From: Desulfofundulus thermosubterraneus DSM 16057
GTDB lineage: Bacteria; Bacillota; Desulfotomaculia; Desulfotomaculales; Desulfovirgulaceae
Length of the DNA: 32,629 nucleotides
Assembly (NCBI RefSeq): GCF_900142025.1
Contig: NZ_FQZM01000042.1
Coordinates: 1 to 32,629, forward strand
Direction of reading: 5' to 3'
Within the stretch, counting starts at the first letter, position 1. Each line of letters starts with the position of its first letter. Below are positions 7,042 through 15,649 of this stretch, piece after piece. The notes beneath the pieces were generated by a model. It made no database searches. It saw only the letters and a list, made by a program, of their open reading frames with translations, and was not told where the DNA came from. The position numbers and the translations under genes are program-made.

Positions 7042-7680
7042 ATGGAATCCCTGGGCTCTCATGTTTTATCCCGTTACGCTACCATTGCTATCGACATAGC
7101 CACCCGCATCGCGCGGGGGGAATACCGTGAAGGGCAGAAAATTTTCGGCCGTTCTACTCTGGCTGGCAAGTATAATGTTTCTCCGGAAACTATCCGCCGG
7201 GCTTTAACCCTTTTGCAGGATACGGGGATTGTGCAGGTCTCCCCGGGAGTAGGGGTGGTGGTAAAATCCCAGAAGGCGGCGGAGGCCTTTCTGGCTGAAT
7301 GCGGCCAGCGCCAGGTATTAAGAGATATGCAGGAACGGTTACACCGCCTGTTGCGGGAAAGGGATCGGATTAACAGCGAAATTGAGAAGCTCATGAATGA
7401 GCTGCTGGATTACACCTTTAAGATGGCCGGCAACCTGCAGCGGATTGAAGAAATCAGGGTGCTGCCCACATCGCCCCTTGTGGGTAAATCCTTGGCCGAA
7501 GCGGAGTTCCGGGCCAAAACAGGTTCAACCATACTGGCTATTTACCGTGGAGGTGAGGAAATCCTCTCGCCCCAGGCCGACACGGTAATCCAGGCCGGCG
7601 ATGTACTGATTGTCCTGGCACCGCCGGAGTTAAAGGAACAGGTCTATCACCTGGTCAACGGCACGGCAGACAAACAATAA
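7042..7680 (+). CDS. GntR-type HTH regulator with RCK_C (TrkA_C) domain, BusR-like
   Basis: A 212-residue regulator. A GntR-type winged helix fills about 10-75 (GRSTLAGKYNVSPETIRRALTLLQDTGIVQV). A predicted coiled coil follows at about 88-128 (RDMQERLHRLLRERDRINSEIEKL), then an RCK_C domain at about 133-205 with PLVGKSLAEAEFRAKTGSTI and the end segment VIQAGDVLIVLAPPE. This order is that of BusR, the c-di-AMP-responsive repressor of betaine uptake in lactic acid bacteria and streptococci, so c-di-AMP is the likely ligand (inference from family). No transporter gene is adjacent, so its target is not apparent. A TAAAGGAG ribosome site precedes the ATG. Terminators lie on both sides, so it is a single-gene unit. 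Confidence 0.85.
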   Translation: MESLGSHVLSRYATIAIDIATRIARGEYREGQKIFGRSTLAGKYNVSPETIRRALTLLQDTGIVQVSPGVGVVVKSQKAAEAFLAECGQRQVLRDMQERLHRLLRERDRINSEIEKLMNELLDYTFKMAGNLQRIEEIRVLPTSPLVGKSLAEAEFRAKTGSTILAIYRGGEEILSPQADTVIQAGDVLIVLAPPELKEQVYHLVNGTADKQ

Positions 7681-7716
7681 GAAAGCCCCTCCCGTAATGG
7701 GAGAGGCTTTCTTTTT
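7681..7716. terminator. strong terminator between convergent genes
   Basis: A 13-base arm GAAAGCCCCTCCC pairs with GGGAGAGGCTTTC (one mismatch) across a short loop, with five T residues after it. It separates the regulator gene from the convergent acyl-CoA synthetase gene. The minus-strand T tract is poorer, so it serves mainly the plus strand. Confidence 0.9.
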
Positions 7717-7723
7717 AAGTTCT

Positions 7724-9670
7724 TTAATTCTGCTGCATTTTCTTGATAGCCTCGCGAATTTCGTCGACGGAAGCTTCTTCTTCAATGGTTGAGAGGTCAC
7801 CCAGTTCCTTGCCGATCCACAGGGATTTCATCACCCGGCGCATAATTTTACCGCTGCGGGTTTTGGGCAAGGAGCTCACAAATTGAATATCCCGGATGAT
7901 GACAATGGGCCCCATGGTGTTGCGTACGTGGGCAATTAAATCCTTTTTCATTTCTTCGCTGGGTTGGTAACCCTGTTTTAACACTACAAAGGCGCAGGCC
8001 ACTTCACCTTTCAGTTCATCGGGTACGCCTGAAACACCTGCTTCCACCACTGCCGGGTGGGAGATGAGGGCGTTTTCAATTTCAATGGTGCCAATTCTGT
8101 GGGCGGCAATCTTAATTACCTCGTCTGAGCGGCCGGCAAACCAGATGTACCCGTCCTCATCAAAGGAAGCGGCGTCTCCACAGTAATATCTGCCCTGGGT
8201 AAAGGGTAGCCGCTCCCAGTATTCCTTCTGGTAGCCTTCCTCGTTGTTCCACAGGGTGGAGGTCAGTCCCGGGAACGGCCTCAGGATGGTGACAATTCCC
8301 TTCTCGCCGGGAGCTGTAGGCTTGCCTTCCTTGTCATCCACAATTTCAGCGATGATGCCGGGTACCGGAATGCCCGCGGAGCCGGGTTTAATGGGAATCA
8401 TGCCCAGACCGTACGGGTTGGCAAAGATGGGGCCGGATGTTTCGGTTTGCCACATATGGTCCATGACGGGAATTTTGTTCTCAAATACCTGTTCCTGCAG
8501 CCAGCTCCAGGCGGCAGGGTTTAATACTTCTCCGGCACAGAAGACTCGTTTGACCGTGGTCAAATCGTGTTTTTTGGCGTGCTCAATGCCAAGTCTCATC
8601 AAGCCCCGCACACCGGTGGGGGATGTCCATATGGCGGTAACCTTGTTCCGCTCCACGATATCCCACCACATGTCCTGCCGCGGGTAGTCGGGAGTGCCTT
8701 CGTAAAGGACGCTGGTAGCCCCAACCAGGAGGGGTCCGTAAACGTTGTAACTGTGTCCTACAATCCAGCCGATGTCCGAAGTGCAGAACCATACATCGTC
8801 TTCCTGTAAAGCGTAAATCCACTTGGCCATGGAGTAAATGTAAATCTGGTAGCCGCCGTGTTTTTGCACGGTGACCTTCGGCTTGGCCGTAGTGCCGGAA
8901 GTGGGCAGAAGGAAGAGGGGTTCGTTTGCTTCCATGAGTTCCACTTCTGAACTCTGCCCTTCGCCCAGGGCCAGGAACTCGTCCCATAAAATGTCCCGTC
9001 CGGCTTTCATTGGCGGTGCTTGGTCTTTATTTTTCTGTAAAACCACCACTTTGGCAATTAAATCCTCGGGGCACATGGCCAGGGCGTCGTCAATCATTTT
9101 CTTTAAAGGTACTGGTTTGCCCCGCCGCAGGCCTTCGTCCTGGGTAAGGAGGTACCTGGCACCGGTGATCTGCAGGCGATCCGCCACTGCCCCGGCAGAA
9201 AAACCGGCAAAAATGACCACATGGATGGCTCCAATACGGGCACAGGCCAGCATGGCGGTAACCGATTCAATGCTCGTGGGCATGTAGATGGCCACCCGGT
9301 CACCCTTTTTTACCCCTAAACCCCTTAATGCGGCTGCATATTGTTTTACCAGGGAAAGGAGCTGGCCGTAGGTTACCACCTTTACCTCACCGGTTTCTCC
9401 CGATTCGGCAATAAAAGCCGCCCGGCCCGCCTTCCCTCTTTTAACCTTGTAGTCCACGCAGTTGTAGCAAATATTGGTCAAACCTCCAGAAAACCACTGG
9501 AAGGTAGGGTAATTCCAGGTAAATACTTTATCCCACTTTTTAAACCAGTGGATATCATGGGCCGCTTTATTGGCGGCTTCTGCCCAAAAGCCTTCCGGGT
9601 CCTCGGCTGCCCAGTCAATAAAAGCTTTCACCTGCGGGGGAACCATCCCGGTACCCATTTTTTCAGCCAT
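7724..9670 (-). CDS. acs: AMP-forming acetyl-CoA synthetase (acetate/propionate-CoA ligase)
   Basis: Activates acetate (possibly propionate) with ATP and CoA through an acyl-adenylate. The 648 residues match the Acs family length. N-terminal WFKKWDKVFTWN and GGLTNICYNCVD correspond to the ACAS_N region. MWQTETSG keeps the Trp that limits the acyl pocket to two or three carbons. The C-terminal LPKTRSGKIMRR holds the Lys, near residue 610, that is acetylated in regulated Acs enzymes. The usual P-loop signature TSGSTGKPKG reads TSGTTAKPKV here (about residues 257-266), an unusual double change of Gly. The start is ATG with GGGGAGG upstream. It stands alone between two strong hairpins. Confidence 0.9.
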   Translation of the reverse strand: MAEKMGTGMVPPQVKAFIDWAAEDPEGFWAEAANKAAHDIHWFKKWDKVFTWNYPTFQWFSGGLTNICYNCVDYKVKRGKAGRAAFIAESGETGEVKVVTYGQLLSLVKQYAAALRGLGVKKGDRVAIYMPTSIESVTAMLACARIGAIHVVIFAGFSAGAVADRLQITGARYLLTQDEGLRRGKPVPLKKMIDDALAMCPEDLIAKVVVLQKNKDQAPPMKAGRDILWDEFLALGEGQSSEVELMEANEPLFLLPTSGTTAKPKVTVQKHGGYQIYIYSMAKWIYALQEDDVWFCTSDIGWIVGHSYNVYGPLLVGATSVLYEGTPDYPRQDMWWDIVERNKVTAIWTSPTGVRGLMRLGIEHAKKHDLTTVKRVFCAGEVLNPAAWSWLQEQVFENKIPVMDHMWQTETSGPIFANPYGLGMIPIKPGSAGIPVPGIIAEIVDDKEGKPTAPGEKGIVTILRPFPGLTSTLWNNEEGYQKEYWERLPFTQGRYYCGDAASFDEDGYIWFAGRSDEVIKIAAHRIGTIEIENALISHPAVVEAGVSGVPDELKGEVACAFVVLKQGYQPSEEMKKDLIAHVRNTMGPIVIIRDIQFVSSLPKTRSGKIMRRVMKSLWIGKELGDLSTIEEEASVDEIREAIKKMQQN

Positions 9671-9894
9671 TCGACATTACCTCCCCTTTAAATATTCCAA
9701 AAAAGCCTCTATCACTAAATATAAAATAAAAATATGGTAAAGATTAAGAAAATTCCGGCGGGATGTATTTTTTTAAGTCCGAGTGGATTTATAGCAGGAG
9801 CGAATGGACTGGCCAGTGAAATGGAAGCTATCATACGTTACGGAAACAGTTGCTCTAACAAGAATAAAGGAATCGCCCCGGCCGAAAAATAAAA

Positions 9895-9926
9895 AAGAGG
9901 CCACCTTACGGTGGCTTCTTTTAATA
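9895..9926. terminator. bidirectional terminator-like hairpin upstream of the membrane protein gene
   Basis: AAGAGGCCACC (9895-9905) pairs with GGTGGCTTCTT (9910-9920) over a 4-base loop. TTTT follows on the plus strand, and a longer T-rich tract (TTTTTTATTTTT) on the minus strand. No annotated gene ends here. It may end a short leader transcript or insulate the two divergent genes. Confidence 0.7.
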
Positions 9927-9950
9927 ATGGTGGGCCAAAAGGAGGTAGGT

Positions 9951-10625
9951 GTGAAATTGGCTGGACTGTTTTTTCGCCTGTGCTTCCTTTCGGGCCGTAG
10001 CTTTCGCCGCTGCCTGCGGATGTTGCGCAGACTATTGCTGGTGCTGGTTATTTTTTTCAGTCCCATTATCGTTTTTTTGACTTTGATGATTAACCGGGAA
10101 ATAATCCATTACCTGGCCCGGGCCTACTGGCTGACGGTGGTCTTTCCAGGAGTCGCGGCCATCATTAGAAGGGATGCAAGTAGCAACTGGTTTACCACGG
10201 GTTTTAACCAGGCAGTTCTCGGAGGATTGCTCACCCTGTACGGAGTAATTGTTACTGTATGGTACTATCATGCAACCAGGCAGCAGGAAGTGGCGGAAAA
10301 AAGATTATTTATTATCGAGGAATTGCTGGAAGAATTAAAAAGAAACAGGCGTGTTGTGGACGAGATTAGCAGAGATCCCAGTTGTTCTTTGCCTGGAGGG
10401 AAAATAACTTTTTCCGTGGGGGCCTGGGAACGGTTGGGGGCTGATGTGGCTCTTTTGCCACGACGCTTGCACATGCGCTTGAGTGTGCTTTATGCCTGTT
10501 TAGGAGAATGCACCTCGTGGTCAGATTTCCAGAACCGCCGCGCCACACTGGAACGCATTCCCGAGGTAATGGCGGAACTAAACCGCCTGCGCAGCCGGTT
10601 AAGCAAACAGGAGCTGGACTTCTAG
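9951..10625 (+). CDS. unknown membrane protein with cytoplasmic helical tail
   Basis: A 224-residue protein that I do not recognise. The N-terminal part has a very basic stretch followed by a hydrophobic helix (RRLLLVLVIFFSPIIVFLTL). A second hydrophobic segment is FNQAVLGGLLTLYGVIVTVW. After that come about 120 mostly charged, helix-forming residues (RQQEVAEKRLFIIEELLEELKR). GTG 9951 is the start because GGAGGTAGGT lies directly ahead and the hairpin at 9895-9926 rules out the longer frame. The opposite strand carries acs, divergently. The riboflavin operon promoter begins 16 bases after its stop. Confidence 0.65.
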   Translation: MKLAGLFFRLCFLSGRSFRRCLRMLRRLLLVLVIFFSPIIVFLTLMINREIIHYLARAYWLTVVFPGVAAIIRRDASSNWFTTGFNQAVLGGLLTLYGVIVTVWYYHATRQQEVAEKRLFIIEELLEELKRNRRVVDEISRDPSCSLPGGKITFSVGAWERLGADVALLPRRLHMRLSVLYACLGECTSWSDFQNRRATLERIPEVMAELNRLRSRLSKQELDF

Positions 10626-10640
10626 CTTGCGTAGCCAATA

Positions 10641-10669
10641 TTGACACCGGTTGTAAACGGGCCTATAAT
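10641..10669 (+). promoter_or_regulatory. consensus promoter of the riboflavin operon
   Basis: TTGACA (10641-10646), a 17-base spacer and TATAAT (10664-10669): a perfect match to the vegetative consensus. Transcription should begin near 10676, about 20 bases before the FMN aptamer. Confidence 0.9.
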
Positions 10670-10696
10670 AACCTTAGTGGTTCTAAAAATTAAAGA

Positions 10697-10840
10697 GCCT
10701 TCGGGGACGGGTGGAATTCCCTACCGGCGGTATGGAAGTTAGACCTTCCAAGCCCGCGAGCCCTGCACCCACCTGGGTGATTGCAGGGTTGATCTGGTGA
10801 GAAGCCAGGGCCGACAGTAAAAGTCTGGATGGGAGAAGGC
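10697..10840 (+). ncRNA. FMN riboswitch (RFN element)
   Basis: The closing stem is GCCTTC (10697-10702) with GAAGGC (10835-10840). Conserved blocks are present in order: GGGTGGAATTCCCTACCGGC, AGCCCGCGAGCC, GATCTGGTGAGAAGCC, GGGCCGACAGTAAAAGTC and GGATGGGAGAAGG. These are diagnostic of the RFN aptamer, which binds FMN and turns riboflavin genes off. It lies directly ahead of ribD, with a terminator as expression platform. Confidence 0.97.
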
Positions 10841-10893
10841 GTGAAGGCACTGCTTTTACAAAAAAAGCAGGATCATGCCCCATTATGCCCATT

Positions 10894-10930
10894 AGCCCTG
10901 AAGGTTGCTCGCCGAATCGGGGCTTTTTCT
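10894..10930 (+). terminator. FMN-controlled terminator (expression platform)
   Basis: AGCCCTGA (10894-10901) pairs with TCGGGGCT (10917-10924) and is followed by a T run. It lies between the aptamer and ribD, so FMN binding presumably favours this hairpin. A second small hairpin (CTGCTTTT with AAAAAGCAG near 10850-10870) lies between and could take part in antitermination. Confidence 0.85.
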
Positions 10931-10953
10931 ATTTTGTTTTGCAGGTGAGGGCA

Positions 10954-12075
10954 TTGGACAGATACTACATGCAAATGGCTTTGGACCTGGCCCGGCGGGC
11001 CCTGGGCAGAACCAGCCCCAATCCCATGGTGGGGGCGGTGCTGGTAAAAGATGGCCAGGTAATTGGCCGGGGCTATCATGCCCGGGCCGGTACCCCCCAT
11101 GCAGAGATTCATGCGTTAAATGAAGCCGGTGAGCAGGCTGCGGGAGCCACCCTTTATGTTACCCTGGAGCCGTGTTGCCACCGGGGACGTACAGGTCCCT
11201 GCACCGAGGCAATTCTGGCCGCCGGCGTCAAGCGGGTGGTGGCCGCCATGACCGATCCCAACCCCCTCGTTGCCGGACGGGGGTTGGAGCGGTTGCGCCA
11301 GGCCGGGGTTGAAGTGACCGTAGGAGTGATGGAGGAAGAGGCGCGGCGGTTAAATGAAGTTTTTGTAAAGTATATCACTACCCGTAGCCCCTTCGTGGTT
11401 TTAAAGGTGGCCATGAGCCTGGACGGTAAAATAGCTACCCGTACCGGGGAATCCCGCTGGATTACTGGCCCCCAAGCCCGGCTGGCCGTGCATCGTTTAA
11501 GGGATCGTTATGACGCCATCCTGGTTGGTGTAAATACAGTGCTGAAGGACAACCCTTCCCTGACTACCCGTATTCCGGGTGAGGATGGTAAGGACCCGGT
11601 GCGAGTCATTGTAGACAGCCTGGGCCGTACTCCTCCAGACGCGCGGGTGATTACCCAGCAATCTCCGGCACCAACCATTGTCGCCGTGACGGAAAGGGCG
11701 CCCGTACAAAACCTGCGCCGGCTGGAGGAAGCCGGGGCGCAGGTACTGGTGGTACCCGGGTCCGGATCCCGGGTGGATCTCTCCGTTTTAATGAAGGAAC
11801 TGGCCCGCCGGGAGATAACCAGCGTGCTGGTGGAGGGGGGCGGGGAAATTCACGCCTCTTTCCTGGAATCCCGCCTGGTAGACAAGGTGATCTGGTTTAT
11901 TGCCCCCCTGATTATTGGCGGACGCCAGGCGCCCGGGCCTGTAGGCGGGGAAGGGCCGGCCCGGCTCCTGGAAGCAGTGCGATTGAAGGATGTTTCCTTT
12001 ACCCGTTACGGGGGGGACTTCTATGTGGAGGGGTATGTGGATGGCGGGGGTGAAGGTTCATGTTCACCGGACTAG
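10954..12075 (+). CDS. ribD: bifunctional riboflavin deaminase/reductase
   Basis: Catalyses deamination, then reduction of the pyrimidine intermediate in riboflavin synthesis. The N-terminal cytidine-deaminase-type domain (about 1-145) has HAEIHAL and PCCHRGRTGPC, the zinc ligands. The C-terminal reductase domain (about 150-360) starts FVVLKVAMSLDGKIATRTGE. TTG 10954 is taken as the start, giving 373 residues that begin LDRYYMQMALDLA, with AGGTGA five bases ahead. The in-frame ATG at 10885 lies inside the riboswitch terminator and cannot be the normal start. The stop overlaps the start of ribE by 16 bases, suggesting coupled translation. Confidence 0.96.
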   Translation: MDRYYMQMALDLARRALGRTSPNPMVGAVLVKDGQVIGRGYHARAGTPHAEIHALNEAGEQAAGATLYVTLEPCCHRGRTGPCTEAILAAGVKRVVAAMTDPNPLVAGRGLERLRQAGVEVTVGVMEEEARRLNEVFVKYITTRSPFVVLKVAMSLDGKIATRTGESRWITGPQARLAVHRLRDRYDAILVGVNTVLKDNPSLTTRIPGEDGKDPVRVIVDSLGRTPPDARVITQQSPAPTIVAVTERAPVQNLRRLEEAGAQVLVVPGSGSRVDLSVLMKELARREITSVLVEGGGEIHASFLESRLVDKVIWFIAPLIIGGRQAPGPVGGEGPARLLEAVRLKDVSFTRYGGDFYVEGYVDGGGEGSCSPD

Positions 12076-12725
12076 TAGAGGAAATAGGCATTTTGCGCCG
12101 TATAACCCGGGGAAAGGATTCCGCCCGGTTGACCATAGAGGCCTCCAAGATTGCCGGCGACCTGCAGTTAGGAGACAGTGTAGCCGTAAACGGCGTATGC
12201 CTGACAGTGGTGGCCTTTGACCGTTCTTCTTTTACGGCAGATGTGATGGCCGAAACCCTGGCCAGAACCAATCTTGACCATTTAGAGCCAGGAGACCGGG
12301 TCAACCTGGAACGGGCTTTGCGTTTAGGAGATCGCCTGGGCGGTCACCTGGTTACGGGGCATATTGACGGCGTGGGCCGGATTTTACACCGCCAGGAACA
12401 TGACATAGCCATCGTGTTGACCATTGGCGCCGCACATGAGGTGGTGCGTTATATGGTAAAAAAAGGTTCGGTGGCTGTTGACGGTACCAGTTTGACGGTG
12501 GTGGAGGTGGGTAAGGGGGATTTTTCAGTATCCCTGATCCCCCATACTGCCCGTCATACTATCCTGGGCAGTAAAAATACAGGGGACCTGGTGAACTTGG
12601 AAACGGATATTATCGGGAAGTATGTAGAAAGGTTCCTGGCCCTCCCCGGCCAGGAACGGGATCAACGTAAAAAATCAAGCATTTCGCTGGATTTTCTTGC
12701 CGAGCACGGCTATATATCAAAGTAG
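12060..12725 (+). CDS. ribE: riboflavin synthase alpha subunit
   Basis: Dismutates two 6,7-dimethyl-8-ribityllumazine molecules to riboflavin. The 221 residues form two similar lumazine-binding halves. The first starts [10 protein letters not shown] with [13 protein letters not shown]. The second has [13 protein letters not shown] and [14 protein letters not shown]. The start overlaps the end of ribD. Second structural gene of the operon; nothing unusual. Confidence 0.96.
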   Translation: MFTGLVEEIGILRRITRGKDSARLTIEASKIAGDLQLGDSVAVNGVCLTVVAFDRSSFTADVMAETLARTNLDHLEPGDRVNLERALRLGDRLGGHLVTGHIDGVGRILHRQEHDIAIVLTIGAAHEVVRYMVKKGSVAVDGTSLTVVEVGKGDFSVSLIPHTARHTILGSKNTGDLVNLETDIIGKYVERFLALPGQERDQRKKSSISLDFLAEHGYISK

Positions 12726-12742
12726 ACGGGGAGTGACGGGAC

Positions 12743-13960
12743 ATGGAATTTCGTTTCAACACCGTAGAAGAAGCCATCGAGGATATTCGCCAGGGCAAAA
12801 TGGTGGTGGTTGTGGATGATGAGGACCGGGAAAATGAAGGGGATGTGATCATGGCGGCAGAAAAGGTCACTCCCGAGGCGGTTAACTTTATGGCTACCCA
12901 TGCCCGGGGGTTGATCTGCATGCCCATAACCAATGAGCGGGCGGATGAACTGGATCTGCCCCTTATGGTCACCCATAATACCGATAAACACGGTACCGCT
13001 TTTACCGTGTCCGTGGATCATAAAGATACCAGTACGGGTATTTCTGCCTACGAGCGGGCACAGACCATCAAAGCCATTTTAGATCCGGCTACCCGCCCCG
13101 AAGATCTGCGCCGCCCGGGACATATTTTCCCCCTGCGTGCCCGGGAAGGAGGGGTGCTGCGCCGGGCCGGACATACTGAGGCAGCGGTAGATCTGGCCCG
13201 TCTGGCCGGCCTGTACCCGGCAGGGGTAATTTGCGAGGTTATGAAGGAAGATGGGACCATGGCCCGGGTACCGGAGTTAATGGCCTTTTGCCGGCAACAC
13301 GGTCTAAAAATCATTACCATTGCCGATTTAATCAAGTACCGGCGGCGGACGGAAAAACTGGTGCGCCGGGTGGATTCCGCCCATCTGCCCACTAAATATG
13401 GTGATTTTACTGCCGTGGCTTATGAGAGCCTGCTGGATGGCAAGGGCCATCTTGCCCTGGTCAAAGGGGATTTAAGCCAGGTGGAGGCTCCCCTGGTGCG
13501 GGTCCATTCCGAGTGCCTGACAGGCGATGTCTTGGGTTCCACCCGCTGCGATTGCGGTGATCAGCTTGCCCGGGCCATGCAAATGATCGCCAAGGAAGGA
13601 GTCGGGGTGCTCCTCTACATGCGGCAGGAAGGCCGGGGTATTGGCCTTTTAAACAAAATCCGTGCTTACAAGCTGCAGGATCAGGGGAAGGATACGGTGG
13701 AAGCCAACGAGGCTTTAGGCTTTCCACCCGATTTGCGGGATTACGGTATTGGGGCTCAAATCCTGGCTGATCTGGGGCTCAAGAAAATTCGTTTGCTCAC
13801 CAACAACCCCCGGAAAATTGCCGGTTTGGAGGGTTACGGCCTGGAAGTGGTGGCCCGGATACCCATTGAGGTATGTCCCAGCAAATACAACCGGTTTTAC
13901 CTGGCGACGAAAAGAAAGAAACTGGGCCACCTGCTCAATATCGCCGATGAGGTAAGCTAG
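12743..13960 (+). CDS. ribBA: DHBP synthase / GTP cyclohydrolase II fusion
   Basis: Supplies both entry substrates of riboflavin synthesis. The N-terminal DHBP synthase domain (about 1-200) has [10 protein letters not shown] and [21 protein letters not shown]. The C-terminal GTP cyclohydrolase II domain (about 205-400) has [18 protein letters not shown] with three zinc Cys, RQEGRGIGL, and the closing [15 protein letters not shown]. Both domains retain their catalytic residues, and 405 residues is the usual fusion length. GGGGAG precedes the ATG by a proper distance. A large stem-loop follows before ribH. Confidence 0.97.
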   Translation: MEFRFNTVEEAIEDIRQGKMVVVVDDEDRENEGDVIMAAEKVTPEAVNFMATHARGLICMPITNERADELDLPLMVTHNTDKHGTAFTVSVDHKDTSTGISAYERAQTIKAILDPATRPEDLRRPGHIFPLRAREGGVLRRAGHTEAAVDLARLAGLYPAGVICEVMKEDGTMARVPELMAFCRQHGLKIITIADLIKYRRRTEKLVRRVDSAHLPTKYGDFTAVAYESLLDGKGHLALVKGDLSQVEAPLVRVHSECLTGDVLGSTRCDCGDQLARAMQMIAKEGVGVLLYMRQEGRGIGLLNKIRAYKLQDQGKDTVEANEALGFPPDLRDYGIGAQILADLGLKKIRLLTNNPRKIAGLEGYGLEVVARIPIEVCPSKYNRFYLATKRKKLGHLLNIADEVS

Positions 13961-13983
13961 AAGAAGGAGTCTAGAAAATCTCA

Positions 13984-14035
13984 CGGGCGGCAATTGTTTG
14001 AGAAACTGCAGCGGCAGCCGGACAGTTGCCGCCCG
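13984..14035 (+). other. stem-loop between ribBA and ribH
   Basis: CGGGCGGCAA (13984-13993) pairs perfectly with TTGCCGCCCG (14026-14035), and pairing continues inward with wobbles to about 14000/14019; a small inner hairpin CTGC-AGCG-GCAG sits in the loop. No T tract follows, so it is not an intrinsic terminator. An mRNA-processing or stability role is possible, because lumazine synthase is needed in large excess over riboflavin synthase. Confidence 0.65.
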
Positions 14036-14103
14036 GCCATTGGGCAACGATAGAGGATAACGATATTGGGATAATTAGGATATAGATAGAAAGGAGAAAC
14101 AAA

Positions 14104-14571
14104 ATGCCGAAGGTATACGAAGGACATCTGGTTGGTCAGGGGTTGCGCTTTGGTCTGGTGGTGGGTCGTTTTAACGAGTTTATTACCAACAAGCTGTTGA
14201 CGGGGGCACTGGATGCCCTGCACCGGCATGGTGTTGCCGATCAGGATATTGAGATTGCGTGGGTGCCCGGAGCCTTTGAAATTCCCGTGGTGGCCCGGCG
14301 CATGGTGGCTATGCAGCGCTTTGATGCGGTAATTTGTCTGGGAGCGGTGATCCGTGGGGCCACGCCCCATTTCGATTATGTGGCTGCCGAGGTGGCCAAG
14401 GGCGTGGCCAAAGTGGGGCTGGATACCGGTGTACCGACAATTTTTGGCATCATCACTGCCGACACCCTGGAGCAGGCCATTGAGCGGGCGGGAACCAAGG
14501 CTGGCAACAAGGGTTGGGATGCGGCGGTAGGGGCCATTGAAATGGCCAATCTCATGCGCAGCCTTGGCTAG
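14104..14571 (+). CDS. ribH: 6,7-dimethyl-8-ribityllumazine synthase
   Basis: Condenses the pyrimidine intermediate with DHBP; assembles into 60-mer or pentamer shells. The 155 residues show [12 protein letters not shown] near the N terminus, [11 protein letters not shown], and [17 protein letters not shown] with the catalytic His. The AAAGGAG ribosome site is strong. It lies 143 bases behind ribBA across the stem-loop and directly ahead of the phosphoribosyltransferase gene. Standard length and residues. Confidence 0.96.
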   Translation: MPKVYEGHLVGQGLRFGLVVGRFNEFITNKLLTGALDALHRHGVADQDIEIAWVPGAFEIPVVARRMVAMQRFDAVICLGAVIRGATPHFDYVAAEVAKGVAKVGLDTGVPTIFGIITADTLEQAIERAGTKAGNKGWDAAVGAIEMANLMRSLG

Positions 14572-14589
14572 GGAAAGGGGGCCACACCG

Positions 14590-15633
14590 GTGCGGGCGGC
14601 ACATACAGTCCAGAACTTAAAAGAAGTGGCTGATTTTCGTGTTACACCCCATAATCGTCTTTTCTCAGCCGACGGTCAGGAAATCCTTGCGGGCTGGACC
14701 ACGGACATTTACTTTATCAAAACCAGGGAAATCCTGCGGGCCATGGGGCTTGCCGGGACAGAAGTGGTGGCCGAAGTTTTTGCCGGCAAAAGGGGTGTGC
14801 TGGCCGGAGTGCCGGAGGTAAAAAATCTTTTGGCCGGAACGGGGGTTGAAGTTTGGGCCTTACCCGAGGGGGAATGGTTTGGGGAAAAGGAAGTTGTTCT
14901 GCGTATCCACGGCCCCTACGACCGGTTTGGTATTTATGAAACGGCCATACTGGGTATTCTGGCCAGTTCCAGCGGCTGGGCTACGGCAGCCAGGCAGTGT
15001 AAGGAAGCCGCGGGCAACAAGCGGGTGATTTGCTTTGGTGCCCGTCACGTTCACCCGGCAGTGGCGCCGGTTATGGAAAGGGCGGCGGTGGTGGGGGGAG
15101 CCGACGGTGCCAGCTGTATTTTAGGGGCCAAACTGGCCGGTCAGGAGCCCGTGGGCACCTTGCCCCACGCTGTTATGCTCATTGTGGGAGACACCCTGGA
15201 GGTAGCCCTGGCCTACCAGCGGACCATGCCTGCAGGTACGCCGGTGATTGTGCTGGTGGATACCTTTAAGGATGAGGCCGAAGAAGCAGTGCGAGTTGCC
15301 CAGACCCTGGGGAAAGATCTGGCGGCCATCAGGCTGGATACCCCTAGCGAGCGGGGAGGGGTTACTCCCGCTCTGGTCCGGGAAGTGCGTGCCCGGTTGG
15401 ATCAGGCGGGATACAAGCACGTGGAGATTGTGGTCAGCGGCGGTTTAACCCCCGAGCGGATCCAGTTGCTGGACCAGGCGGGGGCGGATGCCTTCGGGGT
15501 GGGCAGCTACATATCCGGTGCTTCACCAATAGACATGACCATGGATTTGAAAGAAGTCAACGGGAAGCCCGTTGCCAAGCGGGGGCGTATACCAGGCATT
15601 ACCCCAAATCCCCGTTTGCAGAGGATCCTTTAA
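14590..15633 (+). CDS. nicotinate phosphoribosyltransferase (short form)
   Basis: Predicted to convert nicotinate and PRPP to nicotinate mononucleotide in NAD salvage. The 347-residue size matches the short bacterial/archaeal form. Helpful segments are FSADGQEILAGWTTDIYF, GARHVHPAVAPVMERAA, GADGASCILGA, LPHAVMLIVGDT, VDTFKDEAEEA, VVSGGLTPERIQLL and GADAFGVGSYISGA. GTG is the start, preceded by AAAGGGGG. Only 18 bases separate it from ribH, so it is likely the last gene of the FMN-riboswitch operon, linking FMN and NAD cofactor supply. A quinolinate phosphoribosyltransferase is less likely from the length and motifs. Confidence 0.85.
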   Translation: MRAAHTVQNLKEVADFRVTPHNRLFSADGQEILAGWTTDIYFIKTREILRAMGLAGTEVVAEVFAGKRGVLAGVPEVKNLLAGTGVEVWALPEGEWFGEKEVVLRIHGPYDRFGIYETAILGILASSSGWATAARQCKEAAGNKRVICFGARHVHPAVAPVMERAAVVGGADGASCILGAKLAGQEPVGTLPHAVMLIVGDTLEVALAYQRTMPAGTPVIVLVDTFKDEAEEAVRVAQTLGKDLAAIRLDTPSERGGVTPALVREVRARLDQAGYKHVEIVVSGGLTPERIQLLDQAGADAFGVGSYISGASPIDMTMDLKEVNGKPVAKRGRIPGITPNPRLQRIL

Positions 15634-15649
15634 ACATCGACCTTCTCCA

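Noticed and set aside
8871-9287. Open frames on the plus strand inside acs, and similar long minus-strand frames inside hbd and recG
   Set aside because: They are opposite-strand shadows of GC-biased coding sequence, composed of low-complexity Ser/Arg/Pro-rich translations.
9804-9950. N-terminal extension of the membrane protein starting at 9804
   Set aside because: A terminator-like hairpin interrupts it, and GTG 9951 has a much better ribosome site.
10885-10953. Longer ribD reading frame beginning at an ATG at 10885
   Set aside because: The ATG lies inside the riboswitch-controlled terminator hairpin. TTG 10954 has a ribosome site and begins at the family's conserved N terminus.
13981-14604. 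207-residue open frame on the minus strand over ribH
   Set aside because: It is a shadow of the confidently identified ribH gene and has no recognisable motifs or ribosome site.
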